A stretch of 64,000 nucleotides of DNA, taken from NCBI RefSeq assembly GCF_900079725.1, contig NZ_LT599032.1, positions 2,502,253 to 2,566,252 of the forward strand, written 5' to 3'. A program made the position numbers and the translations under genes. Positions 8,081 to 16,620 of this stretch are shown one piece after another; position 1 is the first letter of the stretch; every line of letters begins with the position of its first letter. The notes beneath the pieces are model-generated. The model saw only the letters and a program-made list of their open reading frames with translations. It did not search any database and was not told where the DNA came from. The DNA comes from an uncultured Dysgonomonas sp. Lineage in GTDB: Bacteria > Bacteroidota > Bacteroidia > Bacteroidales > Dysgonomonadaceae.

Positions 8081-8601
8081 ATAAAAAATAAATTAGGGTA
8101 CAAAGATAATTCTTTAGTAATAAGTTAGAAGTAATAAACAGTAAGTTTTTTAGACATTGTGTCAGGATCAGAAAAAAATGAGAGATATTTAGAACCTGAC
8201 GAATATTTTTCTATGAGTATTAATCAGTTTTCTTGCATAGATGTAACAATGCGCTGTCGGATACCTTTATCCTCACAGGCAATGTGAAAGAAGCTGGTGA
8301 ATATTAACTAAAATACTGTCACCCAGATATTAAGTATTACAGATAGGATGCCATCTTTATTGAAACTGACATTTCCTATTAAGCAAATACCGGCTTATAT
8401 ATTGATCGTTAAACAAGGAAAGATTATTGCCAAATGGGAGCATATAGGAGAGGAACAGTAAATTGAATTAGATAGAATATTGAGAAACCGATAAGAAATA
8501 GAAAAAAGGGATATTCATATTCTTATAAACTTTATCTCATCGTATTCACTTTATCTCCTATTTTGTATCTTTACTGCTTAATTAAAAACACAACATAAGA
8601 G
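8081..8601. other. Gene-free region with a probable gene remnant
   Basis: Five hundred and twenty bases between a leftward lipoprotein gene and galE. The only coding-like signal is a broken reading frame at about 8240-8461, described separately. Near the right end, TTTTGTATCTTTA at 8561-8573 is one mismatch from TAnnTTTG and may serve galE. Confidence 0.6.
8240..8461 (+). pseudogene. Possible degraded thioredoxin-like / DoxX-associated C-terminal fragment
   Basis: In one frame the segment reads SDTFILTGNVKEAGEY, a stop (8305-8307), then LKYCHPDIKYYR and another stop; shifting frame at about 8342 continues DRMPSLLKLTFPIKQIPAYI and then LIVKQGKIIAKWEH to a stop at 8459-8461. The PAYILIVKQGKIIAKW ending has the strand-turn-strand shape of thioredoxin-fold C-termini. 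One stop and one frameshift would have to be repaired to give a continuous protein. This is a reading by eye; it may be chance. Confidence 0.35.
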
Positions 8602-9636
8602 ATGAAAGGGAAAATACTTGTAACGGGAGGAGCCGGATATATTGGCTCGCACACTGTTGTAGAACTGCAAAATGCAGGGTATTCGGTTGTTATAATAGAC
8701 AACTTATCCAATTCTACAGCCGACTCCATTGACGGAATAGAACGGATCACAGGCATCAGGCCTGTTTTTGAAAAACTGGATTGTAACGACCTCGAAGGGC
8801 TGAAAAAACTATTTACTACTCATCCCGACATCAAAGGAATCATCCATTTTGCAGCAAGTAAAGCTGTAGGTGAATCGGTACAAAAACCATTACTTTATTA
8901 CAGGAATAACCTGAATTCCCTTATTAATCTGCTCGATCTTATGCCACAGTTTGGCGTTAAGAATATCGTTTTCTCATCGTCTTGTACTGTATACGGAGAA
9001 CCGGATGTGAACCCTATTGATGAAACTGCCCCTGTAAAACCGGCAGAATCGCCATACGGAAACACAAAACAAATCAATGAGGAAATAATCAAGGATTTTG
9101 TTCGTTCAGGAGCCGATATCAAAAGTATCATCCTGCGCTACTTCAACCCGATAGGCGCCCACCCTTCTGCCGAAATAGGCGAATTGCCGAATGGTGTTCC
9201 TCAAAATCTTGTTCCTTATATCACACAGACAGCTATCGGTGTACGCCAGCAAATGAGCGTATTCGGAGACGATTACAATACACCTGACGGTTCTTGTATC
9301 CGCGATTTTATCAATGTGGTAGACCTTGCCAAAGCGCATGTAATAGCTATCGACCGTATGTTGGGAGAGAAATCGGAAGAGAAAGTAGAAATTTTCAATC
9401 TGGGAACAGGCCGTGGAGTTTCTGTTCTTGAACTTATCAATGTATTTGAAAAAGTGTCGGGAGTAAAGCTTAACTATAAAATTGTAGGACGCCGCGAGGG
9501 GGATATAGAAAAAATATGGGCCGAACCTAAACATGCTAATACAGTACTTGGATGGACTGCAAAAGAAAACATTGAGAATACAATGGATTCGGCATGGAAA
9601 TGGCAATTAAAGCTGAGAGAGAAAGGGATTATGTAA
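8602..9636 (+). CDS. galE: UDP-glucose 4-epimerase
   Basis: Interconverts UDP-glucose and UDP-galactose with bound NAD, supplying the Leloir pathway and surface-glycan precursors. The 344-residue protein opens with the Rossmann motif TGGAGYIGSH (8-17). The short-chain dehydrogenase triad is present: SSSCTVYG (Ser125-127) and YGNTK (Tyr152, Lys156). NxxGP-type substrate contacts include YFNPIGAHPSAEIGE and the C-terminal GRREGDIEKIWAEP loop. Length and motif order match GalE closely. It is followed by a hairpin that could terminate transcription. The paralogous nucleotide-sugar epimerases are less likely because of the ARG-GD(I/V) C-terminal signature. Confidence 0.95.
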   Translation: MKGKILVTGGAGYIGSHTVVELQNAGYSVVIIDNLSNSTADSIDGIERITGIRPVFEKLDCNDLEGLKKLFTTHPDIKGIIHFAASKAVGESVQKPLLYYRNNLNSLINLLDLMPQFGVKNIVFSSSCTVYGEPDVNPIDETAPVKPAESPYGNTKQINEEIIKDFVRSGADIKSIILRYFNPIGAHPSAEIGELPNGVPQNLVPYITQTAIGVRQQMSVFGDDYNTPDGSCIRDFINVVDLAKAHVIAIDRMLGEKSEEKVEIFNLGTGRGVSVLELINVFEKVSGVKLNYKIVGRREGDIEKIWAEPKHANTVLGWTAKENIENTMDSAWKWQLKLREKGIM

Positions 9637-9651
9637 ATATTCTATCTCCTT

Positions 9652-9710
9652 ATCATACTGAACGGAGTGAAGTATCTTTTTTACGGGGATATTTCACTCC
9701 GTTGAACATA
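9652..9710. repeat. Hairpin repeat, copy A (upstream of the fibre-like gene)
   Basis: A 16-base stem (AACGGAGTGAAGTATC pairing with GATATTTCACTCCGTT, one wobble) with an 11-base loop occupies 9661-9703. The 39-base core is identical to copy B at 10499-10537 except for one loop base. The TCATACTGAAC lead-in links it to the element at 682-809. It also could act as the galE terminator. Confidence 0.75.
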
Positions 9711-9777
9711 ATACAAATCTCTCTTTCATTTATTATTACATTCGTTTTGTATAACTTAATTCTAAAAAACAAATACT

Positions 9778-10488
9778 ATGAGAAAGATCTTATCAATTGT
9801 GTGCTTACTATTCTTTTTTGTAATAAACATATTAGCACAAGACCAGACTATAGAAGGTAATTTAATTACATCAGGAGACATTAATGTAGGTAATAATGTA
9901 CCAAATAAATGGGGAATCGGTGCTAAAATACATTTAAGAGGTACCACTTTAAGTAATGATCCTATATGGATAGCTAAATATACACCCAAACAAGAAACAA
10001 CGGATTTAAGGATTAACGTTGGGGATGGATATTCAGTCGAAGACCGCTTGGTTATTGGTACTACTGAATGGAATACAGCTATATTTCAGGAATGGTTTGT
10101 TGTAAGAATGGATGGAAATGTAGGTATCGGAACTGCTCAACCAACTTCAACTCTCGATGTGAATGGCCGAATTAAAAGCAGCTCTCTTGATGTTAGCCAA
10201 TTAATTCGCGCCAAGGAAGTAAAAATTCAAATACCAGACTGGAGTGACTTTGTCTTTGCCCCTGATTATAATCTTCCCAGCCTCACAGAAGTAGAACAAC
10301 ATATCAAAGAAAAGCAACATTTACCGGATATTCCATCAGAAAAAGAAGTAAAGGAAAATGGTATTGATTTGGGAGTAATGCAGGCCAAGCTTTTACAAAA
10401 AATAGAAGAATTGACTTTATATGTCATCGAACAAGATAAGAAAATAGTAGAATTACAGCAAAAATTAGACGAATTGAAAAAAGATTGA
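9778..10488 (+). CDS. Secreted fibre-like protein with a C-terminal trimer/chaperone-type domain
   Basis: A 236-residue exported protein. Residues 1-20 are a signal peptide ending ILAQ. The middle (about 30-135) is beta-rich with repeated GNVGIGT-type text (MDGNVGIGTAQPTSTLDVNG), typical of Bacteroidetes proteins related to phage tail fibres. From about residue 158 the segment WSDFVFAPDYNLPSLTEVEQ, HLPDIPSEKEV and NGIDLGVMQAKLLQ is a widespread Bacteroidetes C-terminal block, ending in a coiled coil (ELTLYVIEQDKKIVELQQKL). It resembles the trimerising intramolecular-chaperone ends of fibre proteins but lacks an obvious S74 Ser/Lys dyad. Surface adhesion is a guess. The gene sits exactly between two near-identical hairpins. 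Confidence 0.75.
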   Translation: MRKILSIVCLLFFFVINILAQDQTIEGNLITSGDINVGNNVPNKWGIGAKIHLRGTTLSNDPIWIAKYTPKQETTDLRINVGDGYSVEDRLVIGTTEWNTAIFQEWFVVRMDGNVGIGTAQPTSTLDVNGRIKSSSLDVSQLIRAKEVKIQIPDWSDFVFAPDYNLPSLTEVEQHIKEKQHLPDIPSEKEVKENGIDLGVMQAKLLQKIEELTLYVIEQDKKIVELQQKLDELKKD

Positions 10489-10492
10489 ATAT

Positions 10493-10545
10493 AACAAGCG
10501 GAGTGAAGTATCTTTTTTATGGGGATATTTCACTCCGTTTAGGAT
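10493..10545. repeat. Hairpin repeat, copy B (downstream of the fibre-like gene)
   Basis: Stem CGGAGTGAAGTATC / GATATTTCACTCCG at 10499-10537, 11 bases after the fibre gene stop. It matches copy A at 38 of 39 core positions, same orientation. It may terminate both the fibre gene and the convergent AraC gene. Confidence 0.75.
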
Positions 10546-10556
10546 GTCAGAAATAT

Positions 10557-11417
10557 TTACTCCACCGGAATATATATTTCCGTTTTCAATTTATCAGGCG
10601 CGGTACTTTCCGGATTATTCACATATTTCTCAAATAAAGGGGCATTCCGTACCTGATATCCACCTTCCGGAATCCATTTCCCGTAAATAGTATCATAAAC
10701 ACTGCCTAACTGGTCGTAAGGTCCCTGATAATGAAATACCGCATACTTCCCTCCCTCTATTTCTTTAACACCTATTTCTCCTTTTGCTACAGCCGGTTTA
10801 TGTATTACAAGGCATATATCTGTCCGTAGTTTATGCGATTCGGTCACTTTAGGATCATCATAATAAAAACAAATATGCTCTATGCCTGCCGAAAACAGTT
10901 TGTTCTCTTTTACAAACTGCCAGAGACGTTTCCATGTACCGGGAAAATCGAGGGAAGAATACTCCCCGAATAGCCGGATATAAATAGCTTGTTTAGCTTC
11001 TACCTCCTGTATTTTCGGAGCTTTGAGATTCAGGTTCTCATTAATTAGTAATGGTTTCATAATAGTGTAACTTTTATTGTTTCTATAATCTGTAGGTGAA
11101 ATATTATAGAACTGCCGGAAAACCTTGGTCAGCGAAGAAGGTGTGGCATATCCTACATTGTAGGCAATATCCTGTACAGGAAGCTCTGTGTACCTCAACA
11201 GCCGGGCTGCAGTCTCGACCCGTATACGTACAACAAAAGCGCCTATCGGTTCACCTACAATAGCTCTGAATATACGATGGAAATGGTATACTGAAAAGTT
11301 GGAAACTTCGGCCAGTTTATTCAGATCCATTTCTTCATCCAGATTGCTACCGATATACTCGATAACGGTATTGATACGTTTGGCATATTCTTCTCTGGTA
11401 ATTGTTTTCTGTTCCAT
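10557..11417 (-). CDS. AraC-family regulator with a GyrI-like effector domain
   Basis: A 286-residue transcription factor. Two helix-turn-helix motifs fill residues 10-110 (MDLNKLAEVSNFSVYHFHRI and the second HTH VQDIAYNVGYATPSSLTKVF with the AraC signature FRQFYNISPTDYR). Residues about 125-286 are a GyrI/BacR-like small-molecule-binding domain (KQAIYIRLFGEYSSLDFPGT, EGGKYAVFHYQGPYDQLGSV). The order N-terminal HTH plus C-terminal GyrI-like is that of SoxS/Rob-type regulators, which answer to cationic drugs or amphipathic compounds. The inducer and target here are unknown; no efflux gene is directly adjacent. The convergent hairpin at 10499-10537 lies past its stop. Confidence 0.9.
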   Translation of the reverse strand: MEQKTITREEYAKRINTVIEYIGSNLDEEMDLNKLAEVSNFSVYHFHRIFRAIVGEPIGAFVVRIRVETAARLLRYTELPVQDIAYNVGYATPSSLTKVFRQFYNISPTDYRNNKSYTIMKPLLINENLNLKAPKIQEVEAKQAIYIRLFGEYSSLDFPGTWKRLWQFVKENKLFSAGIEHICFYYDDPKVTESHKLRTDICLVIHKPAVAKGEIGVKEIEGGKYAVFHYQGPYDQLGSVYDTIYGKWIPEGGYQVRNAPLFEKYVNNPESTAPDKLKTEIYIPVE

Positions 11418-11697
11418 AGTCTATAAATGTTTCGGTACAAAATTATGCACCATTCATTTTATTATCTTTTCCAATCTTGCTAACTTACGGAATGGATATA
11501 TTCTGGTAAATGAGTAATTAGATCACTTAGCAAATATATTTTGTTAGATCATAATTTCCAATATTCCATTTCATTTTCATTATATACAAAGTATTTGTGT
11601 AAAACTCTCTTTATTAATCTTTTTTGTTAAATAGAATTATTTATTTAATTTTAGAACGTCTTAGAACATCCATTAATTTATTAAATCAATTAATATT

Positions 11698-12318
11698 ATG
11701 AGAATTATTAGAAATTCTATTGTGCTGCTTATCGGTCTGATAAGTAGTGTAAGCATGTTCGCACAACTTCCTGTATCCTTTGGTGTAAAAGCCGGAATGA
11801 ATTTATCGGAGATACAAAAAATAGATGACAATGTTAAGGTAGGCTTCAATATTGGTCTAACTGCAGAGCTTGCATTGCCAAGTAGTTTTTACCTGATGTC
11901 GGGTTTGGAGTTTACAACCAAAGGAGCTAAAGGTAAAGAGGTGAATGTCGTACTCCCTGCCGGAAGTAATCCTATGACAAGTAAAATTACATATAATGCT
12001 ATGTACCTTCAGCTACCTATACATGTAGGATATAAACTGGATCTGGTACCCGGTACTAAACTCATATTCCGTGCAGGACCGTATCTGGCTTACGGCGTAG
12101 GAGGAAAAATAAAATGGGACGTAGAAGGTATTGAAGATCAGGATATCTTTAATGATGACAGTAACCGTTTCGATTTTGGAATAGGTGGAGCTGTAGGCGT
12201 CGAATTCTTAAATAAGATAAGCGTTAGCCTGGGTGCTGATCAGGGTTTAACAAAAATATTTAAAGATACCAGTACAAAGAACCGGAGCGCATATATCAGC
12301 GTAGGATATAAATTCTGA
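11698..12318 (+). CDS. Outer-membrane beta-barrel protein (PorT/OmpW-like family)
   Basis: A 206-residue exported barrel. A signal peptide (residues 1-22, ending SMFAQ) is followed by FGVKAGMNLSEI, the opening strand common in Bacteroidetes outer membrane beta-barrel (PorT-family) proteins. Alternating aromatic strands follow, with YLQLPIHVGYKLDL and LIFRAGPYLAYGVGG in the middle, and the last strand ends AYISVGYKF with the terminal Phe required for Bam recognition. Ligand or cargo is unknown. It stands alone: 280 bases of AT-rich sequence upstream, and a bidirectional terminator downstream shared with punA. Confidence 0.85.
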   Translation: MRIIRNSIVLLIGLISSVSMFAQLPVSFGVKAGMNLSEIQKIDDNVKVGFNIGLTAELALPSSFYLMSGLEFTTKGAKGKEVNVVLPAGSNPMTSKITYNAMYLQLPIHVGYKLDLVPGTKLIFRAGPYLAYGVGGKIKWDVEGIEDQDIFNDDSNRFDFGIGGAVGVEFLNKISVSLGADQGLTKIFKDTSTKNRSAYISVGYKF

Positions 12319-12341
12319 TAGAATTCTGTAAACTTATATAA

Positions 12342-12380
12342 AAAATAACAGGGGGTTCAAATTGAACCCCCTGTTATTTT
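12342..12380. terminator. Bidirectional terminator between the barrel gene and punA
   Basis: A perfect long inverted repeat (AATAACAGGGGGTTCAA against TTGAACCCCCTGTTATT) lies between two convergent genes, touching the punA stop codon. Runs of T follow on both strands, stronger on the minus strand. Confidence 0.9.
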
Positions 12381-13196
12381 CTAATTTATCTTCTTTATTA
12401 CTTCCTGCATAATATATGCCATCTTCGGCTGGGCTATTTTAGCAGCTTCCTGCACATCTTCGTGTGTTACCTCCACTATCTTCCCTATCACACCCAGATC
12501 GGTGATTATAGAGAATGCCAGCACCTTCATTTTGGCATGATTGGCTACAATAACCTCCGGTACGGTGGACATACCTACGGCGTCGCCGCCTATAATGCGA
12601 AACCAGTTATATTCGGCCGGGGTTTCGAATGTCGGGCCCTGAGTCCCTACATAAACCCCATGTTGCAGTTTTATGTTGTTTTCTTTGGCTATCTGCATAG
12701 CTAACAAACGAAGTTCCTTGTTGTATGCATCGCTCATATCGGGGAAACGTACGCCGAGTTCTTTATAATTCTTTCCACGCAGCGGATGTTCGGGAAAAGT
12801 ATTGATATGATCGTCGATAAGCATAATATCACCTATGTCGAAGCTGCCGTTCATTCCACCGGCTGCATTGGATACAAAAAGATATTTAATACCCAGTGCC
12901 TGAAATACCCGGATAGGAAATGTTACTTCCTGCATGCTATAGCCTTCGTAATAATGAAAGCGGCCCTGCATGGCTATTACATCTTTACCTCCGAGTTTAC
13001 CAAAAATAAGTTTACCACTGTGCCCTTCTACTGTAGAAACAGGGAAGTTCGGTATGTTTTCGTATGGGATATCTTTTTTGTCACTTATCTCGTGTACCAG
13101 TTCGCCAAGTCCTGTACCCAGTATGATTGCGATATTGGGAATAGTCTGTACTCTACTTCTTATAAAGCCTGCGGTTTCCTGAATTTTCTCTAACAT
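12381..13196 (-). CDS. punA: Purine-nucleoside phosphorylase (trimeric, PNP-I type)
   Basis: Phosphorolyses inosine and guanosine to free base plus ribose 1-phosphate for purine salvage. The 271-residue protein carries the trimeric-PNP features: ILGTGLGEL (phosphate-binding, about 25-33), VEGHSGKL with the catalytic-loop His, GRFHYYEGY, VSNAAGGMN, the base-site GPTFETPAEYNWFR and MSTVPEVIVA (phosphate/ribose contacts) and the late ITDLG. Length fits. The start codon lies 44 bases inside the 3' end of lpxK in another frame, so translation is probably coupled. It is the last gene of the sppA-lpxK-punA set and ends at a strong terminator. Confidence 0.95.
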   Translation of the reverse strand: MLEKIQETAGFIRSRVQTIPNIAIILGTGLGELVHEISDKKDIPYENIPNFPVSTVEGHSGKLIFGKLGGKDVIAMQGRFHYYEGYSMQEVTFPIRVFQALGIKYLFVSNAAGGMNGSFDIGDIMLIDDHINTFPEHPLRGKNYKELGVRFPDMSDAYNKELRLLAMQIAKENNIKLQHGVYVGTQGPTFETPAEYNWFRIIGGDAVGMSTVPEVIVANHAKMKVLAFSIITDLGVIGKIVEVTHEDVQEAAKIAQPKMAYIMQEVIKKIN

Positions 13197-14253
13197 GTTT
13201 ATATATTTTTTCTTTAAAATCGTCCTCTTTATCTAAGAATGTGACTTCGATAGGCAAAAAGTACATATACCTTTTTACATCTTCATCTATATTTTCATTC
13301 AATACAAGGCGTGTAGCGTCTTTTTCTGTCACCAGAATAATCTTATTTTCAGATGGTATCCCTGCAAATTTATTAATAATATACTGGATGTCTTTTGCTT
13401 TGAAACTATAATGATCAGGGTAAGTTATGGTATCTACTTTATCTGTATATTCCTCCAGTTTCTTTAATATCATCTTCGGTGAGGCTATTCCGGTAGCCAG
13501 TAAAATATGCTTATCTTTCAGGATATCTAACGGTTGCTCGACGGCAAAATCCTTAAATACGGGTTGTAATTGTTTATAAGCAAATTGTGTAAAATATAAT
13601 CCCTGATAGGGAAAAGCGTTTATATCGTGCGAAATAATACGGTAGTCGATTGGCTGCATATCACCGGGACATTTAGTTACGATTATCATATTCGCATTTA
13701 CAAGAGCCGATGCAGGCTCCCTCAATCGTCCGGCAGGAAGCATTTCATCTTCATATACAGGACGGTTAAAATCGGATAAGATAATAGTATAAGAAGGTTT
13801 TACATACCTGTGCTGAAAAGCATCATCCAACAAAATCACTTCGGGAGGGTTTTCCAATGCCAGCATTTCTTTAATACCTCTTCTCCTGTTACCATCGACT
13901 GCAACTATAGCATCCGGAAATTTTTGTTTTATCTGAAACGATTCATCACCCAAATCACGGCTGTCAGAATCTTCTGTAGCCAGCACAAAGCCTTTCGATT
14001 TTCGTTTATATCCGCGACTGAGCACTCCTACTCTGTATTTTTGCTGCAACAGGCGTACAAGATATTCGGTATGGGGAGTTTTTCCCGTTCCTCCTACTGT
14101 GACATTGCCTATGCAGATAACAGGAATATCAAATTCTTCGTGTTTGAGTATTCCCCAGTCGAAAAATTTGTTGCGTATAAATACAATCAGTCTGTACAAC
14201 CATGAAAACGGCAGCAACCATTTGTTGATATGTACAGGCTGATTCTTTATCAT
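13153..14253 (-). CDS. lpxK: Tetraacyldisaccharide 4'-kinase LpxK
   Basis: Adds the 4'-phosphate to the lipid A disaccharide on the inner face of the cytoplasmic membrane. The 366-residue protein has an N-terminal membrane-associated helix (LLPFSWLYRLIVFIRN), the Walker A motif GGTGKTP at residues 54-60, VLSRGYKRKSKG, the Walker B-like VILLDDAFQHRYV and the VTEKDATRL segment near residue 310. It overlaps punA by 44 bases and starts 55 bases after sppA. Length is normal. Lipid A synthesis agrees with a Gram-negative envelope. Confidence 0.95.
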   Translation of the reverse strand: MIKNQPVHINKWLLPFSWLYRLIVFIRNKFFDWGILKHEEFDIPVICIGNVTVGGTGKTPHTEYLVRLLQQKYRVGVLSRGYKRKSKGFVLATEDSDSRDLGDESFQIKQKFPDAIVAVDGNRRRGIKEMLALENPPEVILLDDAFQHRYVKPSYTIILSDFNRPVYEDEMLPAGRLREPASALVNANMIIVTKCPGDMQPIDYRIISHDINAFPYQGLYFTQFAYKQLQPVFKDFAVEQPLDILKDKHILLATGIASPKMILKKLEEYTDKVDTITYPDHYSFKAKDIQYIINKFAGIPSENKIILVTEKDATRLVLNENIDEDVKRYMYFLPIEVTFLDKEDDFKEKIYKHVRENSGNRRLYKK

Positions 14254-14259
14254 TTTTTT

Positions 14260-14288
14260 AGCCCCTCCAACCTCCCCAAAGGGAGGCT
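14260..14288. repeat. Short GC-rich hairpin between sppA and lpxK
   Basis: CCTCCC-CAAA-GGGAGG at 14271-14286, extended by AGCC/GGCT-type pairing. It resembles short CCTCC/GGAGG palindromes scattered in Bacteroidetes genomes. There is no T-run in the direction of transcription, so a full terminator is unlikely. Confidence 0.4.
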
Positions 14289-14308
14289 ATAGAGAGAGTA
14301 TATATTTT

Positions 14309-16063
14309 TTACTTAATATCTATATCGTAAGGCATACGTGCCTGGATAAAGTCCTGCTCTTTTATTTCCTTGATTGTTTTGAACAGTTGATAGTCACTAC
14401 CAAGATACTCTTTCATAGCCCGTGTGGTCAGTTCTTCTTTCTGATCGCTAAGGAAGGATTCAAAGAAATCCCTTTTCTTAGGAAAACTGTTTAAAGAATA
14501 ATCTTCGAGGTTTGCCAGTTTTGCTGCTTCTTCAATAGCTTTGTCTATACCTCCCAATTCGTCTACCAAACCTATTTTTACAGCCTGGTTACCTGTCCAT
14601 ACACGTCCCTGTGCAATAGAATCGAGGGAATTTTTAGCAATACCACGACCGTCCGAACAACGAGTAAGGAACAGATCGTATCCGCGCTCTATATAATTTT
14701 GAAGTATAGCCTTTTCATCATCACGCATCGGACGTGTGAGATCGCCAAAATCGGCGTGTTTATTTGTCTTCACATTATCAAATGTCAGACCTACCTTCTT
14801 GGTAAGGCCTTCTACATTCGGGAACATACCGAATATACCGATAGAACCTGTCAATGTATTTGGCTGGGCTATAATTTTGGAAGCATTACATGAGATATAA
14901 TATCCTCCCGAAGCCGCATAATCTCCCATAGATACTACTACAGGTTTCTTCTCTTTCAGGTCGGTAACAGCTTTCCAAATCTGCTCAGAAGCATAAGCGC
15001 TACCTCCGGGAGAATTTACACGGAATACAACAGCTTTTACTTTGTCGTTGTCTTTCAGTTTTTCCAGTTCTTTTACAAAGCGTTTGCTTGTAATACCATC
15101 CGTACCCGAACCATCTGTTATAGAACCTTCAGCATATAATACAGCTATGATATCTTTCGATTTGCTTTTGTTTTCGAACGGTACGGTAGTCATATCCTTC
15201 ACCGAAGCCAGACGCACGTCTTTAGCCTTTTCTACTCCTGTGAGCAATGTTTTCAGATATTCCCTTACTCCCGTTTCATACATCAGTGTATCCACCAGAC
15301 CATCCTGCACACATACTTCAGATTTTTTGAAAAGGGCAAGTGAATCTGTAATTACATTTAATTTTTCTACAGAGATATCTCTCGAAGCCGATATTTCACT
15401 TGTGATGGTCGACCACATATCACCTATATAAGAAGATACCTGCTCACGATTGGCATCACTCATTTTATCAAGCATAAAGGGTTCTACCGCGGATTTGAAT
15501 GTACCTACTTTGAATATCTGCATCTCTATACCTATTTTATCCAGCAATCCTTTGTAAAACATAGGTGAAGCTGAAAGCCCGTGCAAATCGAGATGACCTT
15601 CCGGATTCATTATTAATTTATCAGCTACAGACGAAAGATAGTAACAACCCTGTGTATATACATCACTGTATGCAACAATAAATTTTCCGCTTTCTTTGAA
15701 ATCTACCAACTGATCTCTTATCTCTTTAAGAGAAGCACCGGATGCGGAAAAAGCACCCGCATTTATATATATACCTTTTATATTATCATTTTCCTTTGCC
15801 TTTTTTATAGACGAAACAATATCATCAAGTCCAAGTTGTGGTTCGCTATTTTGATTCAGCATAGCGAGTAAAGGATTTTCTTCTTCTACCCTTTCAGACA
15901 ATATGCCTTCGAGTTTCAATGTCAACACTGTATTATCTTTCAATGTATAACTCTCTTTGGCCGACATTGCTGCCAAAACAATAAAAAATATAAGGAAACA
16001 AATTCCTAATACTATCGAACAGCCTAAAATAGAGGCTAATAAACTTTTAAAAAACTCTTTCAT
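14309..16063 (-). CDS. sppA: Signal peptide peptidase SppA, 67K type
   Basis: Inner-membrane serine/lysine protease that degrades released signal peptides on the periplasmic side. The 584-residue, double-domain form is anchored by one N-terminal membrane helix (about 9-33). The catalytic lysine is Lys190 in FKVGTFKSAVEPF (first domain) and the nucleophile Ser385 in MGDYAASGGYYIS (second domain), the same split arrangement as E. coli SppA. VNSPGGSAYASE and LTGSIGIFG complete the S49 signature. It begins the leftward sppA-lpxK-punA set, and its upstream region is the AT-rich, DnaA-box-like stretch proposed as the origin. Confidence 0.95.
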   Translation of the reverse strand: MKEFFKSLLASILGCSIVLGICFLIFFIVLAAMSAKESYTLKDNTVLTLKLEGILSERVEEENPLLAMLNQNSEPQLGLDDIVSSIKKAKENDNIKGIYINAGAFSASGASLKEIRDQLVDFKESGKFIVAYSDVYTQGCYYLSSVADKLIMNPEGHLDLHGLSASPMFYKGLLDKIGIEMQIFKVGTFKSAVEPFMLDKMSDANREQVSSYIGDMWSTITSEISASRDISVEKLNVITDSLALFKKSEVCVQDGLVDTLMYETGVREYLKTLLTGVEKAKDVRLASVKDMTTVPFENKSKSKDIIAVLYAEGSITDGSGTDGITSKRFVKELEKLKDNDKVKAVVFRVNSPGGSAYASEQIWKAVTDLKEKKPVVVSMGDYAASGGYYISCNASKIIAQPNTLTGSIGIFGMFPNVEGLTKKVGLTFDNVKTNKHADFGDLTRPMRDDEKAILQNYIERGYDLFLTRCSDGRGIAKNSLDSIAQGRVWTGNQAVKIGLVDELGGIDKAIEEAAKLANLEDYSLNSFPKKRDFFESFLSDQKEELTTRAMKEYLGSDYQLFKTIKEIKEQDFIQARMPYDIDIK

Positions 16064-16620
16064 CTCGTAGTTTTTATATTTAAATAAGTAACAAAATTAT
16101 ATATTTATCTGGTAATATGCTATTTAAAATCTATAAATCATTAAAATTTATAATTATTGATTGTATGTTGATAACCTGTTGATAACTGTTGATATATTTT
16201 TTATTTAAAAATCATGGTTTATTGGAACTAATCATCATATATGAAATAAGTCGCAAATAACAATTAAAAATCACATCAATTTATTAGGACACATTTCAAA
16301 GGATTATTAACAGTGATAAACAAAACAAGAACAAATTATTTTTCAACAAATATAGTTATCAACATTGTTTTAATAAAGTTCACAATACGCTATATACAAA
16401 TAATTTGCCTAATTTTATACCGGTTAATAACTCACAATCTTATGCAAACAGATTTTTAATAATGAAATATGCAAGCTTTTTCTAAAAAAACAATGAACAC
16501 AATTAACAGCCTATAATGACCAATATGATTTTTTTTAAAGTTTTAAACAAAAAGAATAATATTAATATAATTTGATAATAACTCCGTAATCCGAAAAATA
16601 TAGAGATACAACAAGAATAT
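16064..16620. other. Putative chromosomal replication origin (oriC)
   Basis: Gene-free, extremely AT-rich 557 bases between divergent sppA and an SGNH hydrolase gene. TGTTGATAA occurs at 16166-16174 and 16177-16185, and TGTTGATAT at 16187-16195, at 11- and 10-base spacing (one helical turn). The inverted form TTATCAACA is at 16356-16364, with TTATTAACA at 16304-16312. TTATCAACA is one base from the classical DnaA box TTATCCACA. G/C strand bias on sampled lines differs on the two sides (see findings), and two parS sites lie 31 kb away. dnaA itself is not here, and no experiment supports the call. Confidence 0.6.

Noticed and set aside
9778-10488. Prophage tail-fibre gene
   Set aside because: The C-terminal block is phage-like, but there is a secretion signal, and no other phage gene is near; it is better read as a surface protein.
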